Source of the DNA: Paramacrobiotus richtersi
Lineage: Eukaryota; Tardigrada; Eutardigrada; Parachela; Macrobiotidae
Length of the DNA stretch: 46,034 nt
Direction: 5' to 3'
NCBI GenBank assembly: GCA_034698045.1
Contig: JAQGAU010000066.1
Span: 1-46,034, forward strand
The notes beneath the pieces are model-generated. The model was not told the DNA's origin. It saw nothing but the letters and a program-made list of their open reading frames with translations, and searched no databases. Within the stretch, counting starts at the first letter, position 1. The number at the start of each line of letters is the position of its first letter. Below are positions 1 through 13,900 of the stretch, piece by piece. A program made the position numbers and the translations under genes.

Positions 1-17
1 GTTGTATGCACTCGTAC

Positions 18-3000
18 CACGTAGCTGCTTCCGATGGTTTCCAGCTTGTACACCGATACAGTACTGATAACTTTATCAAAATGAACGTATGTATTATGCA
101 GTAAATGTAGCGTCGCTTCGGGCGGATAGCCAGCAACGTATTCAGCGAACCCAGTAATGTCACTGAACAATACACTCACTTCATCCACATACTCCGGTTC
201 CACCTGTAGACCTTCCCGAAGCTTCCGCACAATTTCCCTGCAACTTTTGTAATGAATCGCTAAAGGTCATGGCGGCAATCATCTGACTTACGGTGGCAGC
301 ATTTCTCTCAAAAGTTCATCAGCACGTCTTCTTTCTAGTTGGAGCTGAGCGGTCTTTTCGGCCACTTCTTTCTCTAATATCTCATTGTACGCTTTCAGCC
401 ACCGAATTACGCGCTCGATTAACGTCCCCTTTAAACTTTCGGAAACTGTAGCGGCAGCGAATACTTTCTCTATCTCAGACATGTTTGGGCGCAACCTGGG
501 ATCTTCCAACCAACATCGCTTAACCCGGCTAAGGAAAGGCGAGAGTGTTCCGTGTTCTAGTTCATCCGTGAAGGGTATAGCACGAGCGCTGCAGTTAGGT
601 CCAGTGCTACTACTTATGTCAACAGTTTGATATCCCATGAGGATCTGTTGTGCGGTTATACCAAACGCATAGACATCACTAGCTGGTAAAACATGTCCGC
701 GAAGAACTTCCGGAGCCATCCAGCAGTGAGGAAGAGATGGGCAGGAATAACTGGTCTGACTGGACAGTAACTGACAAATTGTCTGGTGTGCATAATCTGA
801 AATCTTTATGCTGAGGTGGCTGTCCAGAAGGCACTTGGTCGGACGCAGGTTGCCGTGCATTCTGATTCCGGATTTGTGGATGTGACGAAGACCCTTTGCG
901 AGGTTGAACTTTGTTAGAGTACCTTTCATTTTTTATAAAACAGTGGCCCTTCGGAAGTCCACTTCATGCATTATTCTTCTTGTCTAAATGTCCCATAGTG
1001 GCTATATGACGGAGAAGATGGTACCTGTATCAGGTCTTGCACAAGAGACAACTTTAGTGCCCAGTCAGGTTCGCGGATCAGTAACAAATCCTCCAACGAG
1101 CCACGCTTGCACCACTGGTAGAACATGACGGGTGGGATGCTCGTTGTGTCCAGTCCTAATAGCGTATTGATTTTAGATCCATCCATTTTTCGAATCTGTT
1201 AAGTCAAATAAGTACGCTTTACCTAGGAGTACACGCACAGTCTGCCTATAAAACCAGGTATAAAACAGTTTTATAAACTGGTTAACCTGTCCACGAAAAC
1301 TTTTCTGATGATCGTTCGGTAGTATTTATAATAACAGCTACTAGCTAATATCGGATAATGCCACTGCTTTATATGGCTATACTAAATGCGTCGGAATACA
1401 CTGTTTTCTTACCTGTTAGACTACTTACATAGCTCAGAAAATTGACGAATGCAGTGTTGACACTCGGCTGTCTATTAGAAACCTCCGTAAGGGGGGTTTT
1501 CACAGCCATGACAGTGCGCAACATCACAACTCTCTTCTCAAACACATAAACACGCCTGGTGGGTTGGGAAAAACGTGATATGACAGATTTCCTTCTGGAT
1601 ATGTCCACCACGCTGCCCGCTTGTTCCACCTCGGACGGAAGCACAACCCACCATGTGCGCTTGATATTCCCGTTTTTGTGCTCATTCCTGTCAAACCATA
1701 TAACCTGCGTTCGTGTTTATTATTAGATAATTAACAGGACTACAACGGGCAGTGTAACATGATATGCTACATGACAAGAGTTGCGGTTACCAAATAATTC
1801 CGCTAAGTAGACCAGAAAAAGCCAGGAAGACCACCGCCGTCACCACGCCGACAATCAAGCCAACACTGAGCCCACTAATGCACTTCTCTCCGTGAAGCCC
1901 GCACAGTGGTCGGTCGGGTGGGACCTGCCCAAATCGCCATTTAAATGTGCGATTTTGATCCACGAACTCGTAGCTCTCGGTCCTGTAGTCGTAGTGCAGG
2001 ATCGTCTGAACAACTTTAACCGTCAATAATGGTTGATTACTGGTGAATTAATGCCATTACCAGTGCTTCGTTTCTGGCGTAATCGAATTGTTGTACCCAC
2101 AAGATGGGTTCCTTTTCCGCTGCCGGAGTGATGTAGACATCCTCAAACATTAGCTGGTGAGTCCGGTTGGTTAAACGCCGCGTCATATCAGCGACAGAGA
2201 GATGTCGGCCAATATCCTCGGTACTGATGATATCCATCTCGGCCAAGGTTTCGTTGATGACCTTTCGGAAAAAGCTGTACAGCCATGTTTTGATAGAGAA
2301 CTTGTTTAGGTGTTGTTGTACCAGAGATCCCATCTCAACGGCTTCGTAGCATTGGAAGATAAAGTCATTGTGCTAAAGGTGCACAAAACTATTATTAATA
2401 TACACTTCTAACCAGCGAAGTGAGGTATGATTTTTTACCAGGAGTTCCTCTTGGTAAGGTGTAAGAAACTTGACTTCCCGTCGCTTGTTAACTTTGCGGG
2501 ATGTTGCGAGAAACTGTGTCCAGTCTATCTTTGGTGTTCGGAATAAAAACACATTGTCTAATGCTTTGTACACTCGCTGCAAATATCAAGAATGTCATTG
2601 TCAGGTTTTGTTTCAGCGATTTCTTAGCTTGCTAACATCGTCGTATTCATCATCTTTTCGCCATTCATCAACTGGTGGCTCAAAAGGAATTTGCCCTTCG
2701 TACAGCATCATAAACACCTGTTGTTAACAAATAACACGTGTTTCTGTAAGTTTTACGGTACCGCTGTCGCAACTTTACACATAGATATCTCAAAGTAAGC
2801 AAAAACTCTGACGTAGCAGTTTGTCTATGAAGATGCACTAACTCATCACTAACGCCTCCGCAGACCGCATTAACACATCTATTGCCGTAATCTGAAGTAC
2901 GTAAGGAATTTCGTCACTTTGCTCTTACAAAATCCCCATTGGTCATGTTCAAGTCATGTGCATCCGCCTACAATCATTGTATAATAAGAACAACAAGGTT

Positions 3001-4135
3001 TGAGTTAATACGGCACGTTTAAATTTTTATGCATTTAGCTGCAGTCTTACCAGCAGTCTCCTCATGGCATCATACAGAGTGCAGCACATGATAACTGCAG
3101 CATATCAAATCTTAATGAGAATTTCGACTTTTAAGCAAAACCATACGAACTTCGACTGTAATCGGCGGCTTGTTTCAGATATGTTCCGAAGGAAAATCCT
3201 GGTTCGGTTGAATCTACGTCTATAACAATATGCTGAATCTCCTTGGCTCGCTTGCGCAGGTCAATAAACATCCCGTCGCACTCTGACAGACTTCGTCCGG
3301 CTTCTTGTCTTCCTGTTAAATGGTCGTTGATCACTGCCAGATACCGCCAGTGAAACTTATCCATAACTTTCCCAACGGCTGCTCCAAAAATCAAGTAAGA
3401 AGCTGCAGCCATAGCCACTGCGTTTGGAGAACGCTGGCGATTGACGGCTACACCAGCTGCACTAAAGGTCATAAGCGTTACTAAAATTAATGGAGATACT
3501 GTAATCATCACAGTAGATGGTTACTGCAGCTCTTAAACATGGCATACCAAGGAATTATCATTATATCCAGCTCTGCAACAGAACCATCAAGTGTCAGCCG
3601 AAGCGTATGTTGATCTTACAGCTGTTCGTTCGTTGTTAATGATAGGGTGACTTAATTTTACTGACCTCGTGCAAAGTCAAAAATATTCGGAAGCGCCCAG
3701 TTACAAACTGCAAAAGAAAAGAACCTTCAAGATACTTGTAAATAAACTAAGAAAAAGACTCGCTAAACGAATCCGGATACAAAAGTGCTAACCTGACGTG
3801 ACGATAACTGTGACACCGTTTGTATCGTCAAACTTGTTGGCCCCGTACCATTCAGCCATTTTGATGGGCACCAGCCAGTCGCCTTCCACTTTGCACACAT
3901 TCGGACCATCTAATTCCCAATACAAGTGTGTTATGTTGTACCCGTCGTACAATACCGGATACTTTTCCGCCATATCCTCCGCAGCAATCTCAAATGCAGA
4001 GATCATTTGCTCCGCACCGGAACCCCAGTTTCTCGTTGCCGTAAGTGTAATGATGTTTAGACGGCAAGAAGCACAATGAAGTATTACGAGGAGGAAAAAA
4101 CCACAACCACGGCCGGGCATAGTACTTGCATTCAT
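18..4135 (-). CDS. Receptor-type guanylyl cyclase homologue, copy A (3' end outside window)
   Basis: Single-pass receptor of the membrane guanylyl cyclase family; 917 residues are visible before the gene leaves the window inside the cyclase domain. Exons in transcript order: 4135-3793, 3707-3666, 3572-3548, 3461-3142, 3094-3051, 2967-2929, 2717-2637, 2576-2439, 2372-2322, 2261-2061, 2005-1791, 1687-1429, 1195-1025, 893-292, 237-18. All junctions keep frame; the 3' end of exon 4 is the least certain. The first Met gives a hydrophobic signal peptide ending near SCRLN. An ANF-receptor-like ectodomain follows, then the juxtamembrane CGLHGEKC, a helix ([15 protein letters not shown]), a kinase homology domain with AVK, HGNLR and WMAPEV, and a coiled coil ending EMLPP. 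The cyclase start VLFSDITGF keeps the first metal Asp, but LETIGSSY has Ser914 where Asp is expected. It lacks an intron that C-E have in the kinase homology domain. Its closest relative here is B. Confidence 0.9.
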
Positions 4136-5159
4136 CCTTACGCAAGCTGCCGATTAAGTGACACAGTGCATTTCGGCACCGAAAATCCCTGCATTATATT
4201 CAAGCCTGAAAAGGGTGAGACCATCTACGAACTCCTTCCGGTGATCTTGAATGGCCGCGAATGCTCGCTAAGGGTTAAGCATTGGTGTAATCATATTTCG
4301 CCAGTTGTGAGTGATGAAAAAACCCCTCGGCACTTATTGGAAGGTTAAACAAAACTGTTGAGAACAAGTACGAATTGTCTCATTATTCAGAGACCTTGTT
4401 GGTGCGCGCAAATCGTGCGTAAAATCAACTGATACCACAGTATGGAGGTGACAATACATGGGATCGATATCACATTGACAGAGCCAACTGAAACCTTTAT
4501 ATGTTCCAGCAGGAGAGACTACTCCAGATTAATTATCTCCGGATTACGTAGCTTTACACGCTGTTAATGACGCTAGGTTTTACTGTGACGCAGTTGCATT
4601 TCTGTGCCTGGAAAAATCCAGGGAGAACTGCATGAGTGTGCGTGGGCCTGCATTATATGTGCATGTTCATTCATTCAGTAAGTGGAATATTAGAAGGAAC
4701 CAAAAGCAATATCAGTGATTACAGACGTAGATTTGATCTTTTTGTTGATCCGGGTGAAGGTGACAGAAAGGTCACACGAGTTAATCGTACGTTGTTTGAT
4801 TTTGGTTATATTTAATGGTAAAGGCACTTACAGTTACTTTAATGTCCCAACAGTATCCCATGATTAATTTTATTCGTATACACACACATATGCATCATAA
4901 TTATTCTGCCCATTTAGAAATTACTAGATAAGGCATAAAAGTTTATCAGGAAAGTTAGAATCCCGCAGACAGCCAGATACAATATACAACATAGTTTTGC
5001 GAAGCGCAAAGGATGCAGAAAGATTACTGCGTTGACAGGATTACTGACAGTATTTACATCATTATGTCGGCAAATGTATGCTCTTCTAAAACTAACACAG
5101 GAATCGGCTGGTCGATTATGTTGCATGAGATCATTCTGCAGGTGCGCTTGACAACTTAG
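4136..5159. other. Spacer between copies A and B
   Basis: About 1 kb upstream of A and downstream of B, both on the minus strand. It should contain A's promoter and B's 3' UTR. I see no rGC exon and no credible gene. The plus-strand reading frame at 4076-4348 overlaps A's first exon antisense and has no family features. Confidence 0.6.
4869..4874 (-). terminator. Candidate poly(A) signal for copy B
   Basis: AATAAA on the minus strand, 286 nt past B's stop codon. A six-base motif in AT-rich DNA is weak evidence by itself; only its position and strand support it. Confidence 0.3.
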
Positions 5160-8100
5160 TCAGTCGAGGAGCCAGTACGTGGTAATCATTCCTTTTCCCT
5201 AAAACATGCGATTAAGCATTGTGCAAATCCTGCCGGTAGGTTATTATCAGGAATCTATTATCTTCTTACTTTAATCTCCATAGTTCCACGAACTTCAAAA
5301 GTATGGCCAAACATCTGCGCGATGGGTACAGTATCGGGGCTGCAGTGGATCTTTCCAGGAAGTCCGTTGCTCTCCATTCGCGAGGCTGTGTTTACCGTAT
5401 CACCAAACCTAAAATTAGGATACGTGTTACAGAACACGCAAAGCGGCGCAACAGAGAAAGTAATTTCTGAACTTTTGCGTTGAATAAACGTACATAATGA
5501 TCGAGAGAGCTGCGTGCATATAATTCCCTCACTACAATACTGTTTTCAAAAAAGTTGTTCTCTTACAAGCAGTATCGGGGCCGTTTTAGTCCGACTACAC
5601 CCACCGCTACCGGTCCACTGTGCAGCCCAATTAGTAGTCCTAATCTTGCATCTTCGATGATATGCTGAAATTCGTCCCGCAACAGAAGAGCGAGCCGGCA
5701 GGTTTCGTCGGCATGCCGCTTTCCAATCCGTTCCACCAGTCCGCTGACGGCCTATAGCACATCTCCTGTTATTTCAATAAGACAAACTCATGCTTGTCTT
5801 GCTACATACCACATAGCTACTTCCAATGGTTTCCAGCTTGTAAACCGACACGGTCGCAATGACCCTATCGAAATGGGTGTACGTGTTATGGAGAAAGTGT
5901 AGCGTCACATCGGGTGCTTTGCCGGCGATGAATTCAGCGAAACCGGTGATGTCACTGAACAGGACGCTCACTTCATCCACATACTCCGGGTCAACAGGCA
6001 AACCAGCCCGCAGTTTTCGCACAACTTCCCTGTAATGGTAACTATTACATAGAGGTCACTGTGAGACAACAGTGAACGTACGGTGGAAGCATTTCGCGCA
6101 GCAGCTCATCGGCTCGCTTCTGTTCGAGTTGCAGCTGGGCGGTTTTCTCTGCCACTTCTCGTTCGAGGATTTCGTTGTAGTTTTTCAGACGTTTAATGAC
6201 CCGCTCGATTAACGTGCCTTTCAGTCCTTCCGTAGCGGTTGCGGATGTGAAGATTTTCTGCATGTCCGGCAGAGTTGGACGAGCCATGGGATCTTCTAGC
6301 CAACAGTGTTTAACCAATGAAAGAAATGGTGCCAGGGTTCCTCGCTCCAGTTCCTCCGAAAAAGCCGGTTGTTGCGTGGTATATTCGACGGCTGAGTCCA
6401 TGCCGTTTGGATTAACCAATCCTGTAATGTAATTTATTGTAACACGAAGTTGTATCTGTAAGTGCTGCTGCTCAGTTAAAATATGATAATCACGGATCAC
6501 AAATTCTGATTTCAGGGCTAAATCTTGACCTTTGAAAATATACGGGTGCCACATTTCCGGATGACCTACACTCTTACCGTTAACGACTTTTTCGTATGCG
6601 CTGCCAAAGGAGTACATATTGAACGATTGGTAGCCCATAAGAATCTGCTGCACGATAATCCCGAAGGCATACACATCGCTGGCTGGAAGAACCTTTTCTC
6701 CACGAAGCACCTCGGGTGCCATCCAAGAATGCGGTGCAAACAACGGGCGTGAATCTTGCGCATTGACGGATAATCCTGACAGTAGGCGACTGATCGTCTG
6801 GTGGCCATAGTCGGAGATTTTAATGGTGAGCTGGCTGTCAAGGAGGCACTTTGTTGGACGGAGATTACCGTGTTGCCGAATTCCCGATGTGTGAATATAG
6901 CGAAGGCCCTTTGGATAGTTTAGTATTACAAAGTTATTTTAAACGATAAGGCTACATTATATTACATACAAGGCATTATTTACCTGGATCAGATCTTGAA
7001 CGAGGGAAAGTTTTAGTGTCCAGTCTGGTTCGCGTGTTAGCAGCAAATCCTCCAAAGACCCGCGCTTGCACCACTCATAGAACATCGCGGGTGGTATTTC
7101 CGTTATATCTATGCCTAGTAGTTTGTTGATTTGCGGTGCATCCATTTTTCGTATCTGCATACAAATGCAACAAACACACGCACATTGACGTATACTGTAG
7201 CATGTTGCAAGATGCCATGACCAAACAAAACGGACCTATGCATTTTCTTATGTCTTTTTTTAATCTTATAGCATATTTATTGATATATGTTCAGCCAAAT
7301 GCTACATATTCGTTCGTACAGTTGCGAAAAAAAGACCAGAGTTGCAGCTGGCTTACATAGTTGAGAAAGTTGATGAAAGCATTGTTGACGCTGGGCTGTT
7401 TGTGGGATATCCACTTCAGTGGTGTCTTGACTGCTTGGACACCGCGTACCAACACAACCCTCCGATCGAACGTCTGACTAAGGCGCTTACTGGAATCGGA
7501 AATGCGAGATACGGAAGACTTTCCGGTGGACACGTTCACGACACTCTTGGCTTGTTCCACATCCGATGGAAGCACGATCCACCATGTGCGTTTGACGTTG
7601 GCTTTCCTTTGTCCATTCCTGTCAACAAGAGTTAAATCAAAGAAATGCTAAGCAAATGATGTAATAACGCATTTTCGGATGACGCTGTGCATGCTAAATC
7701 TTTACCATACAAACAAAACAACAGTGGAAACGCGAACATACTGAAAACATTGTAAAATGATAGAGGTACTTCAAGATGTGTAGTTCTGCTGTAGTTCTTA
7801 CACAATGATCCCAATAATCACGCCAATGCCTCCCAGTAAAACCGCAGCCGTCACCACGCCGACAATCAGTCCCATACTGAGCCCACTCATGCACTTCTCT
7901 CCATGAAGCCCGCAAAATGGTCGGTCAGGTGGCACGTGTCCTGCTCGCCATTTGAACGGCCGGTGGGGATCCACCAGTGGGTAGCTATCGGTTTTGAAGT
8001 CATAGTGGCGCACAGTCTACAACAGTACAACTCTCTACAATTATCCAAACGAGAGCATTTTCACTAGACGCTTACCAGTCCTGCGTTTCTAGCATAATCA

Positions 8101-10828
8101 TACTGTTGCACCCATAAGATGGGTTCTTTGTCGGCTAGCGGAGTGATGTAGACATCTTCAAACATTAGTTTGTGTGTCCGGTTAGAGATGCGCCGTATCA
8201 TATCGGCCACCGAGAGATGCCGACCAATGTCCTCCGTACTGCTAACGTTCATGTCGGCTAGGGTTTCGTTGATGGCCTAACAGATAGCACTGTTAGACGT
8301 ATTATAAAATAATCAATTTCGACAACGATAATCTGTACTTTCGCAGTGCTAGCTGAATTCGCAGACGAGGAATACGTAACTCAGCATTAGCGCTATATGA
8401 AGCACTGTCTGAATGGGTGCGAGATTTCGTTATGCGTAAACTATGTGCGAGAACCCACAAGCATTGTCAACTTACCAGAGATGCCATTTCGACCGCCTCA
8501 TGACATTGGAAAATGAAGTCGTTGTACTGTACACACAAAAAACACACGCAAGTGAAATGTCCTTTTAACAGTCAGTGGTTGTGGAGAACATACCAAAAGG
8601 TCGTCGGTGTAGTTTGTATGGTTGTTGAACTTTTGTTGCCGTAGTTCGTTGACCTTCCGCGATGTATTAATAAACTTATTCCAGTCCGCTCTGGGAGTGC
8701 GAAACAGAATTACGTTGTCCAAGACGTCGTAAACAATCTGTTGAAAATTGACAGGAATTTGACAGTATATTGATAGCATACGCAGGTCGTTCATAATTAA
8801 GGATGTCTGCGCCTTTATTCACATTTGTTCAACATTTGTTCCTACAGTTGCAGACAGCTCTTCTGTAACAGACTAAATTGTTATACATACATGCGCCGTT
8901 GTATAATACTAGATTATCAACATACTTTGTTCATTTCTTCTTCGGTTTCGTTCGTTGAAAGCTCATCTATTGATGGTTCATCCGGAATCTGTCCTTCGTA
9001 TAGCATCATAAAGACCTGTTAACAAAAAACTAATAATTAAAGCTATTTTGAAGTTTTAGCTTCCAGAAGTCCTGTCTAGCAAATATAAGTTACTAGTGAA
9101 TGTTTTGTCAATAGATCGCGCTCGAGTGATCGTTTACTTACAAAATCCCCGTTGGTCATGTTAAGTTCATGTGCATCAACCTGTAGCATGGATATTCACT
9201 ATTACACACAGCGGTTTGAAGTGCAGACACACTGACAAAATACTGATACCAGTAGTCTTCTCATTGAGCCATAGAGGGTACAGCACATGATTACTGCAAA
9301 CAAAATCTTAATTCGCAAAACCATAACTTTAGTCTAGTTCTACCAGTACACCCACTTCGACTGTACTCTGCTGCTGCTTTCAGGGCCGGAATGAACGAGA
9401 ATCCCGGTTCGGTAGAGTCGACCTTGACGACCGTGTGCTGGATCTCCATTGCCCGTTTCCGTAGATCGATAAACATTCCGTCACATTCCGAGATGCTGCG
9501 TCCGGCTTCCTGCTTTCGCGTCAAGAAATCATTGATGACAAAGAGATAACGCCAACCGTACAGATCCATAATCTTCCCGATGGCGGCTCCGAATATGATG
9601 TATGATGCAGCAGCCATGGCTACGGAGTTGGGGGAGCGCTGGCGATTGACGGCGACGCCAGCCGCACTAAAGGTCATGGTAAGAAGTTAAACAGATGACA
9701 AAAAGAATGAATTGTTACTGCTTGCATCTTACCAAGGCATGATCATCAAATCCATTTCTACAACCCAGTAAAAGGTCACAGAAAACATTAACAATCCGGC
9801 ACAATCAGTGCGTAAAAAAAGTTAAAAAAATCAGAAAAGCGGTCAGCGAATTTAGAACACTAGCTACAGCAAAACTGTTCTCCAGATTCTAATGCTAAAA
9901 TTCACACTGCACAGTTTGTGTTTGATAATTATGTAATTTATGGTTTCGAAAAATTAATATGAATACTGTTTTACCGAAAGCAACACATTAAATTTTCTAA
10001 TACTGACAATGAATTGTTGCCGAACGTTCTCGAGGACATCGCGTGGGTGTACGTGTTACCGTGCGTACAACTACCACTCAAACTCTACACACTATTTGTA
10101 TAGGGTGTTGTTTACGATGACGCTGGATCAATATTCATTAACAAAATCCGCACGCGACGCTGTAACATGTCACTAACCTCTGGCAAAATCGAAAATATCC
10201 GGCATTGCCCAGTTACAAACTAAAAGAGAAAGGAACCCGTGGACAACGAAGCGACAAGAAATGATTAGATTTTGATTTACGGATATCTGTCGTACCAGCT
10301 ACCATACTAGTATTTCGTCTTTTCATATGTGTTATTTTTTAAATGGATAATTTATGTATGACGTCATAATTAAGTCTAAACAATAAGTCAAGCAGGTACA
10401 CGACAAGCTTCATATGTTAGTCATAGGGTTTTTTGCAAGACCAAACTTAGTGATTTACCTGACGTGGCGATAATAGTAACTCCATTGACATCACTAAATT
10501 TCCCTTCTCCATACCACTGGGCCATTTTAATGGGTACCAGCCAGTCCCCTTCCGCTTTACACACATTCGGCCCCTCAATTTCCCAAAACAGATGCTGTAG
10601 CGAGTAATTCCTATACAACACAGGGTACTTCTCATTCATGTGTTGTGCCGCAATCTCAAACGTGGACTGCATTTGCTGCAGTCCAGAACCCCAGTTCTTT
10701 GTTGCCGTTAAGGTCACAAGATTGATACGCGCAGTAACCGGATGTGTTAAGAGACAAAACACCGACAAACTGGTGAAAAGGGACATTTTGATATTGTCCA
10801 TGGTAGTCGACAACTGGTTCGTCCACAT
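5160..10828 (-). CDS. Receptor-type guanylyl cyclase homologue, copy B (complete, 1076 aa)
   Basis: Complete membrane guanylyl cyclase homologue. Exons: 10828-10459, 10219-10178, 9757-9733, 9666-9344, 9293-9250, 9180-9142, 9015-8926, 8737-8594, 8526-8476, 8276-8076, 8016-7802, 7618-7357, 7154-6984, 6908-6578, 6421-6082, 6029-5810, 5751-5567, 5408-5270, 5198-5160. The total is 3231 nt, in frame, ending TGA. The start could also be the Met at codon 10 or 15; the third gives the neatest signal peptide ([13 protein letters not shown]). Domains: ANF-receptor-like ectodomain, CGLHGEKC, membrane helix, kinase homology domain (AVK, HGNLR, WMAPEV), coiled coil ([15 protein letters not shown]), cyclase. 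The cyclase keeps [29 protein letters not shown] and GKG..TTYWL, but IGSSY replaces IGDAY (Ser953). In mammalian rGCs that Asp binds catalytic metal. Intron 6577-6422 (156 nt) is open in frame, so retention would add 52 residues. B diverges from C across the spacer. Confidence 0.93.
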
Positions 10829-10958
10829 CCAAAGCCGTTGGTGAATAAATGACAGATAACAATTATTCCGTACATTTTGTGCAAGCTTCGAGGTATCGAG
10901 CTACGACATTCAGAAACAATGGCGAATGCCGGTATCACCATAACACATTGTAGTCTCC

Positions 10959-13900
10959 AGTTTCTTGAATGGTGTTAACAGTGGAAAAAGGCCTTGAGCG
11001 GATATTAAACAGGTAAAACGGTCCGATTAAAGCTGTGAGTCAAGAGTCCTGGCGAGCGTGCTCTTCTCAATGGGGAAGTGAGATGCATGCGGATATCCAG
11101 GTAACCAAGCACCTGAATCACGCTTAGTGATACTTGGAGTGTTGTGGCCGGAAACAAGCGTAATCTGAGAACAACAAGCGGGTAGTCAAAGATCCCACAG
11201 GTCACACCTTGGTGCAGTGATTATCATCAAGAGAGAAATCAATGTTTCACGCTTAAAGTTTAACCAGTACTGATCACAGATTGGCTTATTGTGCATAAAG
11301 TATGATCACCCACTGTTTTTACAAAAAGTACCAACTTTCAGAAAAAAGTATCGACCTAAAACGCAGATGGGCCGGATGTTTAACTAGCGTGGTTTTGCCA
11401 ATAGTATCGATCAATTCACAGAACCGTTCGAATAACAGCAACTAAATACCATTATAAAATCTACATTTTTAACCAATTGGAAAGTTTGAAGACTTTTGGC
11501 AGCTATGAGTTGCAAAAATAGTTCGTCTCAAAAATAATAGAAATTTTTAAGTGAACTCTGAGCAGCGACAGTTACTGACTTCCGTGATATTCATCTACTG
11601 ATATTAATGGTTTATCGACCAGCCAAGCACCATCGATGAATGAACTGATTATCAAAGATAGAAAAAACGTTGTATACAACTTTGAGAATACCAAGTAAAT
11701 GAAATAATCCTTCAACTTTATTTTGTACCTTCGATTTTCTATAGAACTGTGCCACTGACACATGCAGACTGGTTCCGTCGATAAACATTTTATCGTATAA
11801 TGAGATCACTTTAAATTACAGTTATTGAATAACTGGTGTTAATGCTAGCTGGTGTTTCTGTGTCACAGACCGACGTATAGACAATGGACGCCGGAATCTT
11901 CTCCGTAGCCATTACCTGTCTGTTTTGCCCTCGTAGTCTGTTGATCTCATTATGTCGGATTCTGTGGTTATGATGGTAAGTAGTCTTGCTTTGTCGGACA
12001 GTTAATTTTCATAAAGTTTTGTCTTTCACTTGTGTTAGCAAACGCGCTCGCGATGTTTTACTACCCGCCGCACCTTACATGTATTATACTCAAACTTCAT
12101 TGGGAATGTGATACAGCGAAGCTGACGCTTAATAACTACTGCCTTTATCTCAGCACTAAAAATTACAACTTGTAGTATCATGCTACTCTTTTTGCTCTCG
12201 CCGCTATGCTCGATAAAGGGGGCATGTGGTTGTGCAGTAGAAACTGGGCGCGGTACCCGCATGGCTTGCGACATGCCGCTCATTGGTCACCGGCTCGCTG
12301 AACCAGCACACATCCGCATCAGTCGGGACTCGGGACACCAGTTTCGGACCAGTAGCCATAGGCTCCAGATGCGCCCACCACTTTGCCGGAAGTAGAGGCA
12401 TTAACGAACATATGTAGCGACCGCATTAATGCACCTGAGACCTGAATCTTTAATAAACACTGGTTTCAATAAACAGTCGAATTAAATTCGGTAAGGCTTT
12501 ATTAACATGTATGATTAGCTCCTTTTCTTGGATGTGCAGCTGGGTTTAGTTTCCCGGGCTACTGAGGTCACCAGAAGCAGAATACCACCGGAGTACTCAT
12601 ACAGCATAAAAAATGAAGCTGTATCCGACATGTTTAGTACAGCAGCTGACTTCGTAATTTGTTTCTCAAACCGAATACAATCAGGTACATATTCAGATTA
12701 CATATACGGTAACGCTCCGTAACGGTGATGTTTTAACATTCAACGAGATCATAATCGAGGAGGAAAACAATAACCAAGGGGAATGTTTGCGACAGACGCA
12801 TCGAATCAAACCGCTTGAACCAACAAAAAGCACTTAGCGCTTCCATGTCAAACAAAATTGGTAATATCAGACAGGATTATAGGTTGACGAGTATGGTCCG
12901 TGTATACCAGAATCACGGAACTGTGGAAAAAGCTGGCAGATACCACGTTCCGTACCAAAACGAAAACAACGAAATGTTTCGAGAACGCGACAGTAGATTA
13001 TAATTTCTACCTCCCTAGAAAAAGAGAAACCTAATCACGACCTGAACAAAATATCCATGTAATGCGACACGCAGTGAAGAACGGTAGTTTATGTTTAGAA
13101 TGCTTATTCTTTGTGTTCCTTCACTTTGGCCCGTTAGTGCAGCTATCGGCGAGTGTACTCATCTATAGTTTATGAGGGGACGCTGGCGTCTTTTCGAAAA
13201 ATAAGCAAGTGCGTCAAACAGCCATGTAACGTTAAAAAATTATGAAGCGTACAGTAGTCTGTTTCCTTCAAATTGCTCGAATTGCTCGCGATCGCTCTGG
13301 CCACAAAAATCTTGCGTGTATTTGAACACTAAAAGTGCTCGAACAGTTAACACTTCGAGAACTTTCATGTTTTCACTTGGAGCGATGTTTTCGCTATCTA
13401 GAACTACAGACCAGAAACTTCGAAGTTGCTTGAAAAAACCAGGCCGCATATCGAATTCCTACATTTTATACAGGGAAATGAAATATATACTTTGAGTAAT
13501 TTAAACAATATGTAAGTTCAATATATGTATGTACATATATTCGGCAGTTCCGTCGATTCGGACATTATGCACAAATTACTACTACATGCAAGACAACAGA
13601 ACAGATTCTGAAAACCAGCACTCGAAGACTTCCAGTCGCTGATACAACCGAAGTGACAAAAAAATAATTACTCTTTCATAAGGCAAGAAGTAAAAAAGCA
13701 GCTTTTACGATCAACTATACCATGCAGGTGCCGCGATACCGTAATATCTGTAGAGCCCTGTTCCGGGTACGTAAACCCCAGTTCCGTCACATGTACAGTT
13801 TACATGGCTAATACAACTACTCTGTTCTACACACAATGGTTCGGAAAGTCTGACACACAGTGTATGTTTGTTTAGTCAATGTGCAACGCGACAGACATAA

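Noticed and set aside
4076-4348. 90-codon plus-strand frame upstream of copy A
   Set aside because: It overlaps A's first exon antisense and shows no domain, signal or paralogue.
7342-7635. 97-codon plus-strand frame
   Set aside because: Antisense shadow of the kinase homology exon of gene B (7357-7618).
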